Assembly: GCA_027451985.1 (NCBI GenBank)
Contig: DAIDHS010000017.1
Coordinates: 1 to 55,617 of the forward strand
Direction of reading: 5' to 3'
DNA: 55,617 bases
From: Elusimicrobiota bacterium
GTDB taxonomy: Bacteria > Elusimicrobiota > Elusimicrobia > UBA1565 > UBA9628
Numbering within the stretch: the stretch's first letter is position 1; each line of letters opens with the position of its first letter. The notes beneath the pieces were generated by a model. That model made no database searches. It was not told the origin of the DNA and worked only from the letters and a program-made list of their open reading frames with translations. The position numbers and the translations under genes were made by a program. Shown piece by piece: positions 35,341 to 43,234 of this stretch.

Positions 35341-35864
35341 GCTCTCCGCGCCCGAAGCCGGCGCGGCAGTGCCTGCTGCTTCTGGGCTCCAACCAAGGCC
35401 GACGCGAGGAGCACTTGCGCCGCGCGCTCAAGGGGCTTGCCGCGCTGCCCGGCGCGCGCCTTCTGGCCCGTTCCCGCGTCTACGAGACCGCGCCCGTGGG
35501 ACCGCCGCAGAGGGCTTTCCTTAATATGGCCGTGCGGATGAGCGTCGCGCTTTCGCCCATGGGGCTTTTAATCGAGGCCAAGCGCCTGGAGGCTCTCGAG
35601 GGCCGCCGGCCCGGACCGCGCTGGGGGCCGCGGCCGCTAGATATCGACCTTATCGACATGGCGGGCGCGCGCCCGCGCTCCCCGTGGCTTTGCCTGCCGC
35701 ATCCCTTGTCCGCGGAAAGGCTCTTCGCCTTGGCGCCTTTGGCGGAAGTGGCTCCGCGCTGGCGATTGGACGGCCGGACCGTCGCGGCCTTGGCCGGACA
35801 ATTGAAGCGCGGCGGAGGAAGTGTTAAAATTCTCCCCGCCCGTAAGGGCGTTTTCCGCTCGTGA
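35337..35864 (+). CDS. folK: 2-amino-4-hydroxy-6-hydroxymethyldihydropteridine diphosphokinase
   Basis: HPPK of folate synthesis, transferring pyrophosphate from ATP to the pterin; 175 residues. Family motifs LLLGSNQGRREEHL, SRVYETAPVGPPQRAFLNMAV and the catalytic GPRWGPRPLDIDLIDM with PHPLSAERLFALAPLAEV are all present. The C-terminal codons contain a CGCCC-GTAA-GGGCG hairpin followed by TTTT (35837-35854) just before the next gene. Overlaps both neighbours by 4 bp. Confidence 0.95.
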   Translation: MSSPRPKPARQCLLLLGSNQGRREEHLRRALKGLAALPGARLLARSRVYETAPVGPPQRAFLNMAVRMSVALSPMGLLIEAKRLEALEGRRPGPRWGPRPLDIDLIDMAGARPRSPWLCLPHPLSAERLFALAPLAEVAPRWRLDGRTVAALAGQLKRGGGSVKILPARKGVFRS

Positions 35865-36751
35865 TTTGGATTATTTTAGCCGTCATTCTCCTGGGCCTGG
35901 GCGCGATCCTGTATTGGGGCGCCGGGGTGATTCTCTACCCGCCCAGCATGAGCGCCATGGAGGTTTTCCCGGAGAGCTTCGGCCTGCCCTACGAGCGCAT
36001 CGCCTTCCAGACCGAGGACGGCCTCACCTTGAAGGGCTGGTTCGTCCCCGCGCCGGACGCGAACAAAGATCGCACGCTCCTCATGTGCCACGGCTGGAGC
36101 GATAACAAAGGCGAGCTGCTCAAGATGACCGCCTACCTGCATCAGGCGGGCTTCAACCTCTTTTACTTCGATTTCCGCTCCCACGGGGAGAGCCAGGGCG
36201 AGTTCACCACGCTGGGGCACTATGAGCTGCGGGACTTGAGGGCGGCGATGAAGTGCCTGAAGGAGAGAAAGCCTTGGTGCCTCGAGAACTTGGGTGTCTT
36301 CGGGTTCTCCATGGGCGCGGCGGTCGCGGCCATGGGCGCGGGGGACTATCCGGAAATCCGCGCCGTGATTCTGGAGAGCCCGTTTACCGAGTTCCACCGG
36401 GTTTGCGCGCAGTGGACCAAGAACCACCTGCACATTCCCTATTTCCCGCTTGTGATGGGCGCCATTTTCGTCCTGCGCCTGCGCGCGGGCCTGGCCGTGG
36501 GACGGCAGAGCCCCATCAACTCCATCGTGCGGATTTCCCCTAAGCCTCTTCTGGTCATCGGCGGCACTGCGGACACGCTGATGCCAGAGTCCGGCGTGCG
36601 CCAGCTCTACGCCGCGGCCGGGGAGCCCAAGCAGCTTTGGATCATCTCCGGCGCCGCGCACGGCAAGTGCCACGAGACTGCGGGGCTGGCCTACGAGCGC
36701 CGCGTCATCGGCTTCTTCGAGAAAAACCTCCTGCCCGTTCCCCGTGCTTAA
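35861..36751 (+). CDS. Alpha/beta hydrolase, membrane-anchored
   Basis: 296 residues with an N-terminal hydrophobic anchor (IWIILAVILLGLGAILYWGAGVI) and an alpha/beta-hydrolase domain. Triad: Ser150 in GFSMGA, Asp238 in GTADTL, His267 in AAHGK; oxyanion motif CHGWSDNKGE. The pattern matches BAAT/YfhR-like hydrolases with unknown substrate. GTG overlaps folK by 4 bp; stop overlaps the GNAT gene by 8 bp. Confidence 0.88.
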   Translation: MIWIILAVILLGLGAILYWGAGVILYPPSMSAMEVFPESFGLPYERIAFQTEDGLTLKGWFVPAPDANKDRTLLMCHGWSDNKGELLKMTAYLHQAGFNLFYFDFRSHGESQGEFTTLGHYELRDLRAAMKCLKERKPWCLENLGVFGFSMGAAVAAMGAGDYPEIRAVILESPFTEFHRVCAQWTKNHLHIPYFPLVMGAIFVLRLRAGLAVGRQSPINSIVRISPKPLLVIGGTADTLMPESGVRQLYAAAGEPKQLWIISGAAHGKCHETAGLAYERRVIGFFEKNLLPVPRA

Positions 36752-37169
36752 GTGGATCGGGCCCGGCGAACAGGCCCGGGCCGAAATCCTGGAGCTGCGC
36801 CGCGCGGTTTTGCGGCGCCCCTTGGGGCTCGAGTTCTCGCCCCAAGACCTCGCGGCCGAAAAAGACGATTGGTGGCTGGCGCTGTGGGACGAAGGACTTT
36901 TGTCCGGTTGCCTTTTGATCCGCGATCGGGGGCAAAAGACGGCGCAGATGCGCCAGGTGGCCGTGGCCGAAGGCCGCCGCGGGCGCGGCTTGGGCCGCAG
37001 GATGGTGGAAGAGGCCGAGGCCTTGTGCCGGCGGCGCGGCTTTCGCAAAATTATTCTGCACGCGCGCGAGGACGCCGTGGAGTTCTACCGGCGCCTGGGA
37101 TATCAAACCGAGGGGGAGGCTTTCATTGAGATCGGCCTCAAGCACCGGCTGATGGCGAAGGGGCTTTAA
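36744..37169 (+). CDS. GNAT family N-acetyltransferase
   Basis: 141 residues, one GNAT fold. The acetyl-CoA loop is RQVAVAEGRRGRGLGRRMVEEAEALC; the later VEFYRRLGYQTEGEAFIEIGLKH matches the ElaA/YitI-like subgroup. Substrate unknown. GTG start lies in the end of the hydrolase gene (8-bp overlap). Last gene of the operon, 27 bp from the convergent transglycosylase stop. Confidence 0.85.
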   Translation: MLKWIGPGEQARAEILELRRAVLRRPLGLEFSPQDLAAEKDDWWLALWDEGLLSGCLLIRDRGQKTAQMRQVAVAEGRRGRGLGRRMVEEAEALCRRRGFRKIILHAREDAVEFYRRLGYQTEGEAFIEIGLKHRLMAKGL

Positions 37170-37196
37170 TGGTTTGTAGAGGGCGTGCCCGCGGAC

Positions 37197-38111
37197 TCAG
37201 GGCGCGGCGGGGCCGAGCTTGGCCTTAATATCGCCGCGCATTTCCAGGATGACCCGGACGTAATTGTCCGAGTGGTTATAGGAGTAAAGCGCGTTCCAGA
37301 CCGGAGAGCCTTTGGACTCGTCCGGGCCCGGCTTGTAGCCGTGGGCCGTCAGGTAGTTGGCCACGCTGGCCAGGGCGTCGGGCCACTCATCCCAGCTCTT
37401 CTTGCCGTCGCCGTCGAAGTCCACGGCGTAGGCGTTGTAGGACGACGGCATGAACTGGTAGTAGCCGAAGGCGCCCGCGTAGGAGCCGAGGATGGACTGC
37501 GGATCGACGGATTGCTTCCAGCATATTTCCAGGTACTGCGCGAGTTCTCCGCAGGCCCAGTCCGAGAGGGATGGAAACGCCGCCGCGATGGTAAAGAGCG
37601 CCGAGATGACGTGGAAGCCGCCGGTATAGGTCCCCCAGCGCGTCTCGATGCCGACCAAGCTCACCAGCACCAGCGGGTCCATGGCGTAGCGGGCCTTGAT
37701 ATTGGCCAGGAGATCCTCGTGATCGCGGTAGAACTTGGCGCCGGCCGCGATATTGCCCGGCGTGATGAACAGCTTGCGGTAGCGGGAGTAGGGCATGGAT
37801 TCCGCTGGGGCGCTCAGGAGCTTGATAATGACGGGGATGACGGCGGTCTTCGGGTCATCGATGGCCGCGCGGGCGAAGGCCGGAGGCACGCCCAGGGCCG
37901 GCAGCAGCGGGAGCACCTTGGCCTCCACGGCGGCCTTGTCCAGAACTTTCTTGCCCAGCGTCGGGGAAAAGCGCCCGGGCGTCTGCGCGAAACGTTGGAT
38001 ATGGGCCAGCTGAAGAAAAAAAGCCTGGTCTGAGGCGGGGGAGAGTGTGGCGGACGCCGGGGAGCCCGATAAAAGCGCCGCGACAGCCAAAATTGCCGCG
38101 CGCCTTATCAT
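37197..38111 (-). CDS. MltB-like lytic murein transglycosylase
   Basis: Secreted or lipid-anchored muramidase-like enzyme that cleaves peptidoglycan glycan strands to 1,6-anhydro ends. 304 residues with a signal peptide (IRRAAILAVAALLSGSPASA). The MltB/SLT domain has the catalytic Glu in SLVGIETRWGTYTG, GAFGYYQFMPSSYNAYAVDFDGDGKKSWDE with an EF-hand-like calcium loop, and DALASVANYLTAHGYKPG. No lipobox Cys is obvious. The start codon lies 6 nt after a TATAAT with a matching -35, so its mRNA is probably leaderless. Confidence 0.92.
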   Translation of the reverse strand: MIRRAAILAVAALLSGSPASATLSPASDQAFFLQLAHIQRFAQTPGRFSPTLGKKVLDKAAVEAKVLPLLPALGVPPAFARAAIDDPKTAVIPVIIKLLSAPAESMPYSRYRKLFITPGNIAAGAKFYRDHEDLLANIKARYAMDPLVLVSLVGIETRWGTYTGGFHVISALFTIAAAFPSLSDWACGELAQYLEICWKQSVDPQSILGSYAGAFGYYQFMPSSYNAYAVDFDGDGKKSWDEWPDALASVANYLTAHGYKPGPDESKGSPVWNALYSYNHSDNYVRVILEMRGDIKAKLGPAAP

Positions 38112-38117
38112 GGATTG

Positions 38118-38145
38118 ATTATATCACGCCGCGCGCGAAAATCAA
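38118..38145 (-). promoter_or_regulatory. mltB-like gene promoter, leaderless layout
   Basis: Minus strand TTGATT (38145-38140), 16-bp spacer, TATAAT (38123-38118), then 6 nt to the ATG at 38111. One of the best -35/-10 pairs in the window. Confidence 0.7.
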
Positions 38146-38170
38146 GTTTGGAGTTTTAATGGGCCGCCGG

Positions 38171-38632
38171 CTAGTGCCCGAGCTTGGCGTCCAGGAGATT
38201 GGGAAGTCCCAGGGCGTCGAACGGCCCGTCGAAGCTCGAGATGAACTCGCAGCGCCCCCATCCCGTATTGGCCAGAGCCAGGGGCGTCTTGGCGGGAATT
38301 ACGGCGTAAGAGCCGCGTTCAAGGACGTGCGTCTTTCCGTCTACGGTCAGCCGCATTTTTCCCGAAAGCATGAAGATGACCTCGGTGTAGGAATGATAGT
38401 GCGTCGGGATTTTGTAGCCGGAGGGAAAGCGGACCAGAAGCTCGACGCCGTGCGTGACGGGGTTCTCGTAGATGAGCTGGTAGGCCGCGCCGACCGGCAG
38501 GGTGTTGGATAGGGCCCAGGGCTGGTGCTCGGAGTCGGCGACGACGACGCCCGGCTTCGCCGGAGCGCTTTGCGCGAACGGCGCCCCCGTTCCGGCGAGA
38601 ATGGCGGCCAAGGCCAGGGCTGCTTTTTTCAT
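38171..38632 (-). CDS. Secreted cupin-domain protein
   Basis: 153 residues from ATG 38632, which follows an AAGGA box; ATG 38653 is possible but would sit 4 nt from tRNA-Phe. N-terminal signal peptide KKAALALAAILAGTGAPFAQS. Cupin motif 1 is IPTHYHSYTEVIFMLSGKMRL (His, His, Glu metal ligands) and motif 2 is LERGSYAVIPAKTPLALANTG, in which the usual His is not evident. Function unknown; probably a small periplasmic metal-binding protein. It begins 25 bp after tRNA-Phe on the same strand. Confidence 0.82.
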   Translation of the reverse strand: MKKAALALAAILAGTGAPFAQSAPAKPGVVVADSEHQPWALSNTLPVGAAYQLIYENPVTHGVELLVRFPSGYKIPTHYHSYTEVIFMLSGKMRLTVDGKTHVLERGSYAVIPAKTPLALANTGWGRCEFISSFDGPFDALGLPNLLDAKLGH

Positions 38633-38657
38633 GGAGTCCTTGTTCCTGCTCAAAATA

Positions 38658-38729
38658 TGGCGAGGGACAGGATCGAACTGTCGACACCCGGTTTTTCAGA
38701 CCGGTGCTCTACCACTGAGCTACCTCGCC
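38658..38729 (-). tRNA. tRNA-Phe (GAA)
   Basis: 72-nt minus-strand tRNA: acceptor GGCGAGG/CCTCGCC, D-arm GCTCAGTGGTAGAGC, anticodon loop CTGAAAA (GAA), T-arm GACAGTTCGATCCTGTC, discriminator A. CCA is not encoded (ATATTTT follows). Confidence 0.97.
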
Positions 38730-38747
38730 GCGGTAAAAGCGCGGAAC

Positions 38748-38777
38748 ATTAAATCAATTTGTTCCGGCCCGGAGCAA
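38748..38777 (-). promoter_or_regulatory. Candidate promoter of tRNA-Phe
   Basis: Minus strand TTGCTC (38777-38772), 18-bp spacer, TTTAAT (38753-38748), 18 nt before the tRNA. The region 38730-39064 between tRNA-Phe and nrdJ otherwise holds an AT-rich block (38889-38942) and the nrdJ promoter and leader. Confidence 0.4.
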
Positions 38778-38974
38778 GATCATTTCCGCGTCGGGTGATC
38801 TGGGTCTAAAGACCCTGATTTTGAGCGGGACTTGTGGGGAAGGCGGCGGCGCGCTGGGGGATGGGCACCGCTGGATCGATCTCGACGATGAATAGTCCAT
38901 ATATTATTATTAATTACTATATTTTAACGATTTAAATTATCTGCCGTTATGATTTGCCGGCCTCGTCGAAGAAT

Positions 38975-39003
38975 TTGACAAAAAAAATCGCGGCTGTTAC
39001 ACT
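38975..39003 (+). promoter_or_regulatory. nrdJ promoter
   Basis: Perfect TTGACA (38975-38980), 17-bp spacer, TACACT (38998-39003). Predicted start near 39010 gives a leader of about 55 nt. An almost pure AT block about 30-85 bp upstream of the -35 could act as an UP-like element. No cobalamin riboswitch fits in the leader. Confidence 0.75.
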
Positions 39004-39064
39004 ATCGGCTCTGCGGAAAACCGCTGGCCGCGGACTTAACGCCGAAGCGGAGGAGACATCGTTC

Positions 39065-41599
39065 GTGAAACACAAGCCTCAACCCCTGGAGACGCCCCAA
39101 TTTCCGCGCGCGCAGCGCAAAATCGCCGCGACCGAAAACCAAGTTAAAGTCATCAAAGATAAATACCTGAGAGACGCTCCTTCCATCGAAGCGTGGCTTG
39201 AGGGCGTGGCCCGCAACATCGCCTACGCCGAGTTGATGTTTTCCCCGGACGCGGAAAAATGGGGAATCTACCAAGGGGTTTCCCGAGAGGAGCAGGAGAC
39301 GGCGGGGCCCGAGGGGCTGCGCGCCTCCCGCATGGTGCTCTTCCACCAGGGTTTCGCCGACACCGCGCACCGCGAGGCCAATTTCTCGGTCTTGATCAAG
39401 AATCTCGATCACGCTTACGCCAAGAACCCGGCGGCCAAGAAGCTCGTTTCCGCGTGGGCGTCCCGCTATCTGGAGATGCTCTCGCGCTGGGACTTCCTGC
39501 CCAACTCGCCGACGCTGATGAACGCGGGCCGCGACCTGCAGCAGCTTTCGGCCTGCTACGTCCTTCCGGTGCCGGACTCCATGGAGGGCATCAACAAGGC
39601 CCTGACGGCCCAGGCCCTCATCCAGAAATCCGGCGGCGGCACGGGCTTTTCCTTCAGCAGCCTGCGCCCGCGCGGCGACCTGGTCAAGAAGACCAGCGGC
39701 GTGGCCTCCGGCGCCCTCTCCTTCATGCAGCTCTACGACAAGATGACCGACGTGGTCAAGCAGGGCGGCACGCGCCGCGGCGCCAACATGGGCATCCTGC
39801 ACTACACCCACCCCGAGATCAAGGATTTCATCACCATGAAATCCCAGCCGGGCGTGATGGAGAACTTCAATGTCTCCGTGGCCATCGACGCCAAGTTCAT
39901 GCAGGCTGCGGCCGCGGACACAGAGTACGATCTCATCAACCCGCGAACCAAGGAGGTCTGCGGCAAAGCGCGCGCGAAGGAGATTTTCGACTTAATGGTC
40001 GAGTCCGCCTGGAAGACGGGAGACCCGGGCTTCATCGTCATCGACCGCATCAACTCCTCGGGCTCCAACCCCACGCCCGCCATCGGCCAAATCGAGAGCA
40101 CGAACCCCTGCGGCGAGCAGCCGCTTCTGCCCTGGGAGCCCTGCAACTTGGGCTCCATCAACCTCGCCAATTTCGTCGAGGGCGAGGTCATGGAGGGCAA
40201 GTTCAACTTCAAGCGCCTGGCCGAGGCCGTGGCCCTGGCCGTGCGCTTCCTGGACGACGTCATCGAGGTCAACAATTACCCCCTGCCCGAGATCGAGCGC
40301 CTGGCCAAGGGCAACCGCCGCATCGGCTTGGGCGTGATGGGCTACGCCGAGGCGCTGGTCAAGATGGGCGTCGCCTATGATTCCCAGGAGTCCATGGACT
40401 TCGCGACCCGGCTTATGCGCTTCGTCAACGACAAGGCGCTGGAGGCCTCTGAGGCACTGGCCAAGGAGCGCGGCGCCTTCCCGAACTGGAAGAACTCCAT
40501 CTACGACCCCAAGAGCGTTTACTACCGCGGCGAGGCGCGCGCCCCGCGGCACTGCGCCCGCACCACCATCGCCCCGACGGGCACCATCGCCATTGCGGCG
40601 GGCCTGCAAGGCAGCGGCATCGAGCCTTTCTTCGCCATCGCATACACGCGCTACAACGCCAAGGCCCTGGACGCCATCAAGAAGGGCGAGGCCCCGGCGG
40701 ATAAGGACGTGTTCTTCGAGGTCAACCCGCTCTTTAGGGAAGTGGCCCAGAAAAACAACTACTTTGGGATGAAGGAAAAAGCCTTGTGGGCGCGCGTCAA
40801 CGACAATCACAAGTCGGTACGCGGCATCGCGGAGATTCCGGTCAAAATCCAGAAGCTCTTCGCCTCGGCCCACGATGTGACCGTGGACGTCCACGTGCAC
40901 ATCCAGGCCGCCTTCCAGAAGCACACGGACAACGGCGTGTCCAAGACCATCAATCTGCCCAACGCGGCGACTACGGACGACGTGCGCAAGGCCTACACCA
41001 TGGCCTACGAGGCCGGCTGCAAGGGCATCACCATCTACCGGGACGGCTCCAAGTCCCAGCAGGTGCTCAACATCGAGGCGCCGCGGGCCAAGGCCAAGAA
41101 GCGCCGCGACCCCAACACATCCTTCGGCGTCTCCTCGGAGTACTACCAGATCAAGACCGGCTACGGGCCGCTGCACATCCACATCAACTACGACGAGCGC
41201 GGGCCCTATCAGGTCTTCACCAATATCCCGCCTCTGGGCACCGAAATTTCGGCGCTGACCTCGCTGGTGGGCATCCTGCTCTCCAAGTATTTCGCGGAGG
41301 GCGGCGAGCCGCTCAAAGTCTTGAAGCACCTCAACTCCGTCAAAGGCGACAAGCCCATCGGATTCGGAGAGGGCCGGGTCAACTCCATCGCGCACGCCAT
41401 CTCCATCGCGCTGCGCGAACACCTGAAGAAGACCGGTTGGATTGGCGAAGGCGAGAGCGACGAGGCGGATTCCGTCATCGAGGCCGTCTCGGCCTTGAAG
41501 ACGGAGTACTGTCCCAAGTGCTACTCGTCCAATGTCTCCTACGAGTCGGGCTGCTCCGGGCCGACGTGCCACGACTGCGGCTTTTCGGAGTGCTCCTGA
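39065..41599 (+). CDS. nrdJ: Vitamin B12-dependent (class II) ribonucleotide reductase
   Basis: Reduces ribonucleotides to deoxyribonucleotides using adenosylcobalamin. GTG 39065 is chosen: GGAGGAG lies about 9 nt upstream, and the promoter (38975-39003) excludes the longer frame that opens at 38954. 844 residues. Motifs: LSACYVLPVPDSMEGI with an active-site Cys, KSGGGTGFSFSSLRP, the catalytic NPCGEQPLLPWEPCNLGSINL, and PTGTIAIAAGLQGSGIEP. A C-terminal extension has a TSVD-like domain and a Cys motif (CPKC...CSGPTCHDCGFSEC) used for re-reduction in NrdJ. It stands alone with its own promoter and is followed by a strong hairpin. Confidence 0.95.
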   Translation: MKHKPQPLETPQFPRAQRKIAATENQVKVIKDKYLRDAPSIEAWLEGVARNIAYAELMFSPDAEKWGIYQGVSREEQETAGPEGLRASRMVLFHQGFADTAHREANFSVLIKNLDHAYAKNPAAKKLVSAWASRYLEMLSRWDFLPNSPTLMNAGRDLQQLSACYVLPVPDSMEGINKALTAQALIQKSGGGTGFSFSSLRPRGDLVKKTSGVASGALSFMQLYDKMTDVVKQGGTRRGANMGILHYTHPEIKDFITMKSQPGVMENFNVSVAIDAKFMQAAAADTEYDLINPRTKEVCGKARAKEIFDLMVESAWKTGDPGFIVIDRINSSGSNPTPAIGQIESTNPCGEQPLLPWEPCNLGSINLANFVEGEVMEGKFNFKRLAEAVALAVRFLDDVIEVNNYPLPEIERLAKGNRRIGLGVMGYAEALVKMGVAYDSQESMDFATRLMRFVNDKALEASEALAKERGAFPNWKNSIYDPKSVYYRGEARAPRHCARTTIAPTGTIAIAAGLQGSGIEPFFAIAYTRYNAKALDAIKKGEAPADKDVFFEVNPLFREVAQKNNYFGMKEKALWARVNDNHKSVRGIAEIPVKIQKLFASAHDVTVDVHVHIQAAFQKHTDNGVSKTINLPNAATTDDVRKAYTMAYEAGCKGITIYRDGSKSQQVLNIEAPRAKAKKRRDPNTSFGVSSEYYQIKTGYGPLHIHINYDERGPYQVFTNIPPLGTEISALTSLVGILLSKYFAEGGEPLKVLKHLNSVKGDKPIGFGEGRVNSIAHAISIALREHLKKTGWIGEGESDEADSVIEAVSALKTEYCPKCYSSNVSYESGCSGPTCHDCGFSECS

Positions 41600-41632
41600 G
41601 GGTCTAACGATTCGTCGTCCCGCACCGACAAT

Positions 41633-41668
41633 GGGCGGCGGAGCCCGGCGCGCCGGGCCCTGCCGCCC
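41633..41668 (+). terminator. Hairpin terminator after nrdJ
   Basis: Outer stem GGGCGGC (41633-41639) with GCCGCCC (41662-41668), inner 16-bp perfect palindrome GCCCGGCGCGCCGGGC (41643-41658), followed by AATTTGC. T-tract is short. It lies 34 bp after the nrdJ stop. Confidence 0.6.
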
Positions 41669-41673
41669 AATTT

Positions 41674-41681
41674 GCTAAAAT
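41674..41681 (+). promoter_or_regulatory. tmk promoter, extended -10, leaderless layout
   Basis: TGCTAAAAT: extended -10 TG-n then TAAAAT at 41676-41681, ending 6 nt before the GTG at 41688. It abuts the nrdJ terminator, leaving little room for a -35 or leader. Confidence 0.5.
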
Positions 41682-41687
41682 CCCCCG

Positions 41688-42299
41688 GTGAGAAAAGGCG
41701 CGTTCATCGTTTTGGAGGGGCCGGACAAAAGCGGAAAATCCACCCAGGCGGGGCTCCTGATCAAAGCGTTGCGCGCCCGTGGCGTTCCTTTAGTCCATAC
41801 GCGCGAACCGGGCGGGACCGCCTTCGCCGAGGCCATCCGGAAAATCCTGCTTGACCCGCGCCACCACGTGGCGCCACTGGCCGAACTTCTGCTTTACGAG
41901 GCCGCGCGCGCCCAGCACACCGAGGAGAAAATCCGGCCGGCCCTGAGAGATGGAAAGCTCGTCGTCTGCGAACGCTACGGCCTGGCCTCCCTGGCCTACC
42001 AGGGCTACGGGCGTGGTTTTTCCCTGCCGCTCATTCGGCGCTTGAACACCATGGCCTCCGGAGGACTGCGCCCAGATTTGACCATCGTGCTCGACATGCC
42101 GGAGTCCGAGTTCGCGCGCCGCCGGCGCCGCGTCCACGATCGCATCGAGCGGGAATCCGCGGCCTTCCGCGCCCGGGTGCGCGAGGGCTACCGGCGCCTG
42201 GCCCGCAAGGAGCCTCGGGTCGTCCTGGTGTCTCGAGGGGGCGGCGTCAAGGACGTCCATCTCCGGGTGCTTTCCCTCGTGAAAAGGTTTTCCTCGTGA
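41688..42299 (+). CDS. tmk: Thymidylate kinase
   Basis: Phosphorylates dTMP to dTDP with ATP; 203 residues. P-loop is LEGPDKSGKSTQAG (Ser replaces the more common Gly before GKST), followed by the TREPGGT motif. The catalytic DR-type motif reads CERYGLASLAYQG with Glu in place of the usual Asp. A basic lid RRRRRVHDRIERE follows. GTG start lies 6 nt after the -10 box. Overlaps holB by 4 bp. Confidence 0.93.
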   Translation: MRKGAFIVLEGPDKSGKSTQAGLLIKALRARGVPLVHTREPGGTAFAEAIRKILLDPRHHVAPLAELLLYEAARAQHTEEKIRPALRDGKLVVCERYGLASLAYQGYGRGFSLPLIRRLNTMASGGLRPDLTIVLDMPESEFARRRRRVHDRIERESAAFRARVREGYRRLARKEPRVVLVSRGGGVKDVHLRVLSLVKRFSS

Positions 42300-43234
42300 G
42301 CGCGGACGGAGTTTCGGGGCAGTCGCGCGTGCTCAAGGTCTTGGCCGAATTTTTATCTTCGGACCGTGTGCCCCAGACGCTTCTTTTTCACGGCCCGGCC
42401 GGCGTGGGCAAGGCTCTGGCGGCTGGCGAGTTCGCGGCCGCTCTTTTGTGCGAAAAGCCGCCGCGCGGCGGCGCCCGCGGCTGCGGCGCCTGCGCGTCCT
42501 GCGCGGCTTTTGCCGGCGGGCGGCACCCGGACTTCATCCGCGTCGACGCCGCCTACCAGGCCTGCCTGCGCCAGGAGGAGCTTGCGAAGCAAAAGAGCCT
42601 GCGCATCGGCACCGTCCGCGAGGCGCGCCGGGCGATGGAGACCAGTGCCATCCTTGGCGGGCGCAAAGTGGCCGTCGTGGAGGATGCGGATGGCTTGGAG
42701 ATCGAGGCGGCCAACGCGCTGCTGAAGATTTTGGAGGAGCCTCCCGCGGGCGCGGTCTGGATTTTGACCGCCTCGCGCCGCGAGCGCCTGCCCAAGACCG
42801 TTTTGTCCCGCTGCGCGGCCGTCGCCTTCGCGCCGCTTGAGGATCAAACGGTGAAACGGATTTTGATCGAACGGGGCGTCGGCGCGGCCGCGGCCGCGGC
42901 CGCGGCCAAAGACGCGGGCGGCTCGGCGGGACGGGCCTTGGATCTCGCCCACCTGGGCTATCCCCGGGCCTTGGTCGCGGGCGCCGCGGCGCCCGCCGAC
43001 GCCTCGGACTCATTGGGTCCCGATTTGCCATCGGCGCGGACCCAAGCTGAACTGGCTCTTTTCGCCGTTCGCCAAGAGCTGTGGCGGGGTTGGAAGGAAG
43101 GCCGGACGCCGCTGGCTGAGGTCTCCCGCGCTCTGGATGCCGTTCGCGAACTTGGAGAGTCGCTGCGCGCCAACGTCGATCCCAAAGCCGTCGTCCTGCT
43201 GGCGTGCCTTGAGGCGCGCAAGGCGGCGTCATGA
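42296..43234 (+). CDS. holB: DNA polymerase III subunit delta prime
   Basis: Clamp-loader subunit, 312 residues. The P-loop GPAGVGKALAA has Ala at the usual Thr/Ser, so it should not hydrolyse ATP, as known for delta prime. The zinc module is CGACASCAAFAGGRHPD (with an upstream Cys), followed by AANALLKILEEPPAGAVWILTA and the arginine-finger SRC motif in LSRCAAVAF. It shares 4-bp overlaps with tmk and metG, the common bacterial tmk-holB arrangement. Confidence 0.93.
   Translation: MSADGVSGQSRVLKVLAEFLSSDRVPQTLLFHGPAGVGKALAAGEFAAALLCEKPPRGGARGCGACASCAAFAGGRHPDFIRVDAAYQACLRQEELAKQKSLRIGTVREARRAMETSAILGGRKVAVVEDADGLEIEAANALLKILEEPPAGAVWILTASRRERLPKTVLSRCAAVAFAPLEDQTVKRILIERGVGAAAAAAAAKDAGGSAGRALDLAHLGYPRALVAGAAAPADASDSLGPDLPSARTQAELALFAVRQELWRGWKEGRTPLAEVSRALDAVRELGESLRANVDPKAVVLLACLEARKAAS

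Noticed and set aside
39004-39064. Cobalamin riboswitch before the B12-dependent RNR
   Set aside because: The predicted leader is only about 55 nt, too short, and no B12-box-like sequence is seen.
38954-39064. N-terminal extension of the ribonucleotide reductase
   Set aside because: It overlaps a near-consensus promoter, and a good ribosome site precedes GTG 39065.
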